This document shows, piece by piece, positions 5,037 through 7,773 of a DNA stretch of 7,773 nucleotides. Where the stretch lies: assembly GCA_905235815.1 (NCBI GenBank), contig CAJOMT010000058.1, positions 1 through 7,773 on the forward strand, written 5' to 3'. The position numbers and the translations under genes are program-made. This stretch comes from an uncultured Clostridia bacterium (GTDB lineage Bacteria; Bacillota; Clostridia; Christensenellales; Borkfalkiaceae). The notes under the pieces were generated by a model. That model was given only the letters and a program-made list of their open reading frames with translations. It searched no databases and was not told the DNA's origin. Numbering within the stretch: the stretch's first letter is position 1; every line of letters begins with the position of its first letter.

Positions 5037-6038
5037 ATGAGTATAGTTTTTGAAGGATATGAAAGAAGAATAGATAAAATCAATAAATGTCTTGCCGAAT
5101 ACGGAATTAAGGACTTGGAAGAAGCGAGAGATATTTGCTTGAACAAGGGCGTTGACGTAGAAAAAATAGTAAAGGGTATTCAACCCATTTGTTTCGAGAA
5201 TGCCGTTTGGGCTTACACGGTAGGCGCGGCGATAGCGATAAAGACGAACGCCAAAAGGGCGGCAGACGCTGCTGAAAAGTTGGGTATAGGACTTCAAGCG
5301 TTTTGTATTCCCGGCTCGGTTGCCGATCAAAGAAAGGTCGGTATAGGTCACGGCAATCTTGCCGCAAGACTGTTATCCGAAGAAACGACTTGTTTCTGCT
5401 TCCTTGCCGGCCACGAATCCTTTGCGGCGGCGGAAGGCGCTATCGGTATCGCTTTAAAGGCGAACAAAGTCAGAAAGACTCCGCTTAAAGTTATATTGAA
5501 CGGTCTCGGCAAAGATGCGGCGTTTATCATCAGCCGTATCAACGGTTTCACCTACGTTCAGACCACTTACGACTATTATACCGGCGAACTCAAAATCGTC
5601 AAGGAAACGCCTTATTCGGACGGCGAAAGGGCTAAGATTCGCTGCTATGGCGCAGACGACGTAAACGAGGGCGTTGCGATAATGATAAAAGAAAACGTTC
5701 AGGTTTCGATTACAGGAAACTCCACCAATCCCACGAGATTCCAGCACCCCGTTGCAGGCACTTACAAAAAGTGGTGCGTGGATAACGGAAGAAAGTACTT
5801 CTCCGTTGCTTCCGGCGGCGGTACGGGCAGAACTCTGCATCCGGACAATATGGCGGCAGGCCCTGCGTCTTACGGCTTCACGGATACGCTAGGAAGAATG
5901 CATTCCGACGCACAGTTTGCAGGTTCGAGTTCGGTTCCTGCGCACGTTGAAATGATGGGACTTATCGGCATGGGCAACAACCCGATGGTCGGAGCGTCCG
6001 TAGCGGTTGCGGTTTCGATCGAAGAAGCTTTAAAATAA
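5037..6038 (+). CDS. GGGtGRT family protein, function unknown
   Basis: The 333-residue protein carries the motif that names the family, GGGTGRT at residues 260-266, in the context SVASGGGTGRTLHPDN. Other segments that look functional are GIGHGNLAARLLSEETTCFC (102-121) running into FLAGHESFAAAEGA (122-135), which together hold a Cys119-x-Cys121 pair and His105 and His126; NGLGKDAAFI (155-164); and the glycine-rich C-terminus MMGLIGMGNNPMVGASVAVA (306-325). Eight cysteines are present in all. No signal peptide or membrane helix is visible, so it should be cytoplasmic. The glycine-rich motif could bind phosphate or a nucleotide, but it is not a classical Walker motif and I would not assign an enzyme activity. 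The gene lies 15 bases after the NifU-like gene with its own strong binding site, an arrangement recurrent in anaerobes. The two products probably act together, perhaps in metal-cluster or sulfur chemistry. The family call is confident; the function is unknown. Confidence 0.9.
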   Translation: MSIVFEGYERRIDKINKCLAEYGIKDLEEARDICLNKGVDVEKIVKGIQPICFENAVWAYTVGAAIAIKTNAKRAADAAEKLGIGLQAFCIPGSVADQRKVGIGHGNLAARLLSEETTCFCFLAGHESFAAAEGAIGIALKANKVRKTPLKVILNGLGKDAAFIISRINGFTYVQTTYDYYTGELKIVKETPYSDGERAKIRCYGADDVNEGVAIMIKENVQVSITGNSTNPTRFQHPVAGTYKKWCVDNGRKYFSVASGGGTGRTLHPDNMAAGPASYGFTDTLGRMHSDAQFAGSSSVPAHVEMMGLIGMGNNPMVGASVAVAVSIEEALK

Positions 6039-6053
6039 TTTAAAAAACAAGTT

Positions 6054-6075
6054 CAGCCGCTATATTTAGCGGCTG
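6054..6075 (+). terminator. Perfect 9-bp hairpin, weak terminator or processing element
   Basis: CAGCCGCTA (6054-6062) pairs perfectly with TAGCGGCTG (6067-6075) around the four-base loop TATT. The following bases, TATTATT, are only a partial U-tract, and the GAGGAG ribosome binding site of the aldolase begins at 6083. An A-rich run precedes the stem. This could be a leaky intrinsic terminator allowing partial read-through from the GGGtGRT gene, or a stability hairpin between two parts of one transcript. I see no convincing promoter between it and the aldolase. Confidence 0.65.
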
Positions 6076-6094
6076 TATTATTGAGGAGATAAAT

Positions 6095-6640
6095 ATGGAT
6101 AAACGTATTCCCGTAGTAGTAATAAAGGAACTCGGCGAAACGGATAGAATTATGTCTGCGCTTAAAAAATACGGTATAAATTCCGCAGAAATAACTTTCA
6201 GAACCGCTTGCGCCAAAGAAGCTATTGAGTATGCGGTAAAACATTACCCCGATATGAACGTAGGGGCGGGAACCGTAATAAATGCAGAGCAATGCAATCA
6301 AGCGTTAGAGGCGGGTGCAAAATTCATAGTTTCGCCCGGACTTTCGGTTGAAGTCGCAAAGATTTGCAAGGAGCGCAATATACCGTATTTCCCGGGCTGC
6401 GTAACGCCGACGGAAATAATGCAGGCGCTCGAACTCGGCATAACGGTAGTCAAATTCTTCCCTGCGAACGTTTACGGCGGCCTCAAAGCGATGAAAGCGC
6501 TTGCCGCTCCGTTCCCGCAGATAAAGTTTATTCCGACAGGCGGCGTAAATTCGGAGAATTTAGACGAGTTTCTGTCTTGGGATAAAATATACGCCGTAGG
6601 CGGCAGTTTCTTTGTAGAGGAGGCACTTAAAAATGAGTAA
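6095..6640 (+). CDS. eda: KDPG-type (2-keto-3-deoxy-6-phosphogluconate) aldolase, short form
   Basis: This class I aldolase should cleave KDPG to pyruvate and glyceraldehyde 3-phosphate in the cytoplasm. The active-site set matches E. coli Eda: Glu32 and Arg36 in AEITFRT (31-37), Thr60 in GAGTV (57-61), SPG at 80-82, the Schiff-base lysine Lys120 in KFFPANVYGG (120-129), and the phosphate-binding PTGG and VGGSFF segments near the C-terminus. It has 181 residues, against 213 for E. coli Eda, and lacks part of the first helix and the last C-terminal helix, while the barrel core and all catalytic residues are kept. The GAGGAG at 6083-6088, six bases before the ATG, sets the start, and no plausible upstream start exists. 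The final 8 bases overlap the kinase gene, so the two are co-translated. The partner points to KDG/hexuronate breakdown; activity on KDPGal or 4-hydroxy-2-oxoglutarate cannot be excluded. Confidence 0.88.
   Translation: MDKRIPVVVIKELGETDRIMSALKKYGINSAEITFRTACAKEAIEYAVKHYPDMNVGAGTVINAEQCNQALEAGAKFIVSPGLSVEVAKICKERNIPYFPGCVTPTEIMQALELGITVVKFFPANVYGGLKAMKALAAPFPQIKFIPTGGVNSENLDEFLSWDKIYAVGGSFFVEEALKNE
6616..6623 (+). promoter_or_regulatory. Ribosome binding site of the KDG kinase inside the aldolase gene
   Basis: AGAGGAGG lies nine bases before the ATG at 6633, within codons for the aldolase C-terminus (VEEA). It fixes the kinase start and makes the 8-bp ATGAGTAA overlap a genuine coupling junction. 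Confidence 0.88.
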
Positions 6641-7655
6641 AGTAGTAACTTTCGGCGAACTGATGTTAAGGCTCGCTCCGGAAAATTATTTGAGATTCGT
6701 ACAGAGTGAAAAGTACGAGGCAACTTTCGGCGGAGCCGAGGCTAACGTTGCGGTATCGCTCGCAAATTACGGGGTAGACGTCGCATTCGTAACCAAACTT
6801 CCCGAACACGAAATAGGTCAAGCCGCAGTCAACAGCTTGAGAAAATTCGGCGTAAACACCGACTTAATCGTTCGTGGCGGAGACAGAGTCGGCATATATT
6901 ACTGCGAAAAAGGCGCAAGCCAAAGACCGAGCAAGGTAATTTACGACAGAGCGTATTCGGCTATAAGTCAGGCAAAAGTATCCGATTTTAATTGGAATAA
7001 AATATTTAAAGGCGTAGAGTGGTTCCACTTTACGGGAATTACGCCCGCCCTTTCCGATACTACCGCTAAAATCTGTTTAAAGGCTTGCCAAGAGGCAAAA
7101 AAGAGAGGTATTACGATTTCTTGCGACTTAAACTTCCGCAAAAAACTTTGGAGCAAAGAAAAAGCGGGCAAAGTTATGGGCGAACTGTGTAGCTATATAG
7201 ACTACTGCATAGCCAACGAGGAGGACGCAAAGGACGTTTTCGGTATAGAGGCAGATAACACGGATATTTACGGCGGAAAGTTAAACCGTGAGGGATATAT
7301 ATCCGTAGCGAAAAAACTTACCGACAGATTTAATTTCAAGGGCGTTGCTATAACCCTTCGCGAAAGTATTTCGGCAAGCGACAATAATTGGTCGGGTATG
7401 TTATATACTAACGGCGAGGCTTACTTCTCAAAGAAATACGCAATGCACATAGTCGACAGAGTGGGCGGCGGCGACAGCTTCGGCGGCGGACTCATATACA
7501 GTCTTGTAAACGGCTACGAGCCGCAGAAAGCGATAGAGTTTGCGGTTGCGGCGTCGTGCCTCAAACACTCGATAGAGGGCGACTATAATATGGTTTCCGT
7601 AAAAGAGGTCGCAGCGCTTGCAGGCGGCGACGCTTCGGGCAGGGTTCAAAGATAA
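6633..7655 (+). CDS. kdgK: PfkB-family sugar kinase, probable 2-keto-3-deoxygluconate kinase
   Basis: The 340-residue cytoplasmic kinase belongs to the PfkB/ribokinase family and most resembles KdgK, which phosphorylates 2-keto-3-deoxygluconate with ATP to KDPG. The N-terminus GELMLRLAPENYLRF (8-22) and GGAEANVAVSLANYG (33-47) form the sugar-binding lid region and first PfkB signature. SQRPSKVIYDRAYSAI (96-111) and WFHFTGITPALS (130-141) are typical of the KDG kinase branch, with CDLNFRKKLW at 164-173 and ANEED at 194-198. The second PfkB signature, DRVGGGDSFGGGL (275-287), holds the catalytic base Asp281 and the anion-hole glycines. Length is normal for the family. The product of this kinase is the substrate of the aldolase encoded immediately upstream, which supports the assignment; the order within the operon does not need to follow the pathway. 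A strong terminator follows 37 bases after the stop. A 2-keto-3-deoxygalactonate kinase is the main alternative. Confidence 0.87.
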   Translation: MSKVVTFGELMLRLAPENYLRFVQSEKYEATFGGAEANVAVSLANYGVDVAFVTKLPEHEIGQAAVNSLRKFGVNTDLIVRGGDRVGIYYCEKGASQRPSKVIYDRAYSAISQAKVSDFNWNKIFKGVEWFHFTGITPALSDTTAKICLKACQEAKKRGITISCDLNFRKKLWSKEKAGKVMGELCSYIDYCIANEEDAKDVFGIEADNTDIYGGKLNREGYISVAKKLTDRFNFKGVAITLRESISASDNNWSGMLYTNGEAYFSKKYAMHIVDRVGGGDSFGGGLIYSLVNGYEPQKAIEFAVAASCLKHSIEGDYNMVSVKEVAALAGGDASGRVQR

Positions 7656-7692
7656 AAGTCTCCATTTAAAATGAATTGAATAAACTAAAAAG

Positions 7693-7730
7693 GCGAGGTC
7701 GCAAATTTTGCGGCCTCGCTTATTTTATTT
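7693..7730 (+). terminator. Strong intrinsic terminator, probably bidirectional
   Basis: GCGAGGTCGCAA (7693-7704) pairs with TTGCGGCCTCGC (7708-7719) through twelve positions, one a G-U wobble, around the loop ATT. A T-rich run (7720-7730) follows. Upstream, AAAAA at 7687-7691 would give a U-run on the opposite strand, so it could also stop transcription entering from the right. It ends the aldolase/kinase transcript. Confidence 0.9.
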
Positions 7731-7773
7731 TAAAATTATTTTGAAAATAAAAGTGCTATAGATGAAATTAAAC

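Noticed and set aside
4680..5351. A 223-codon open frame on the minus strand across the scaffold/GGGtGRT junction
   Set aside because: It lies antisense to two well-supported genes, resembles no family I know, is rich in Ser/Arg/Phe/Tyr as expected from antisense translation, and has no ribosome binding site or promoter that I can see.
7741..7762. Promoter-like TTGAAAATAA and TGCTATAGA after the terminator
   Set aside because: It resembles the scaffold promoter, but the spacer is only 10 bases and the -10 box matches at four of six positions. The window ends too soon to see any gene it might serve.
7763..7773. ATGAAATTAAAC at the right edge as the start of another gene
   Set aside because: Only a few codons are visible, with no ribosome binding site, so it cannot be supported.

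Overview
The window looks like chromosomal DNA from an anaerobic, low-to-mid-GC Gram-positive bacterium of the Clostridia type, probably an uncultured gut lineage. The reasons are strong AGGAGG-type ribosome binding sites inside operons, DUF4190 and DUF2752 membrane proteins, a clostridial-style galactokinase (GNHTDH motif), and an iron-sulfur scaffold paired with a GGGtGRT-family protein, a combination typical of anaerobes. The taxonomy is inference; no rRNA or tRNA is present. Coding density is high and I see no mobile element, CRISPR array or phage gene.

Layout. (1) Bases 10-1224, minus strand: galactokinase. (2) Bases 1225-1342: a 118-bp divergent promoter region. On each strand a perfect TATAAT lies exactly 12 bases upstream of the start codon, so both transcripts are predicted to be leaderless. 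A short palindrome and a tandem heptamer lie between them. (3) Bases 1343-4224, plus strand: a tight three-gene operon for surface or membrane proteins: an exported M6-like metalloprotease with a C-terminal membrane anchor, a DUF4190 protein with a repetitive N-terminus, and a small DUF2752 protein. (4) Bases 4225-4328: an intergenic region carrying an excellent promoter (TTGAAA, 17 bp, extended TATAAT). (5) Bases 4329-6038: an unusual NifU/IscU-like scaffold protein and the GGGtGRT protein, 15 bases apart. (6) Bases 6039-6094: a perfect 9-bp hairpin just before the next ribosome binding site. (7) Bases 6095-7655: a short KDPG-type aldolase overlapping a PfkB-family 2-keto-3-deoxygluconate kinase. 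(8) Bases 7656-7773: a strong, probably bidirectional terminator and no recognisable gene.

How the genes work together. The kinase and aldolase are consecutive steps: KDG is phosphorylated to KDPG, then cleaved to pyruvate and glyceraldehyde 3-phosphate, the end of hexuronate breakdown. Galactokinase begins the Leloir pathway, so both flanks concern sugar use. The protease operon is probably independent. The best candidate for an undescribed system is the scaffold/GGGtGRT pair. The scaffold lacks a clear equivalent of the third IscU cysteine, has a long C-terminal extension, and is driven by the best promoter in the window. Its partner belongs to a conserved family whose function is, to my knowledge, unknown. 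The pair may share a transcript with the KDG genes, because only an imperfect terminator separates them.
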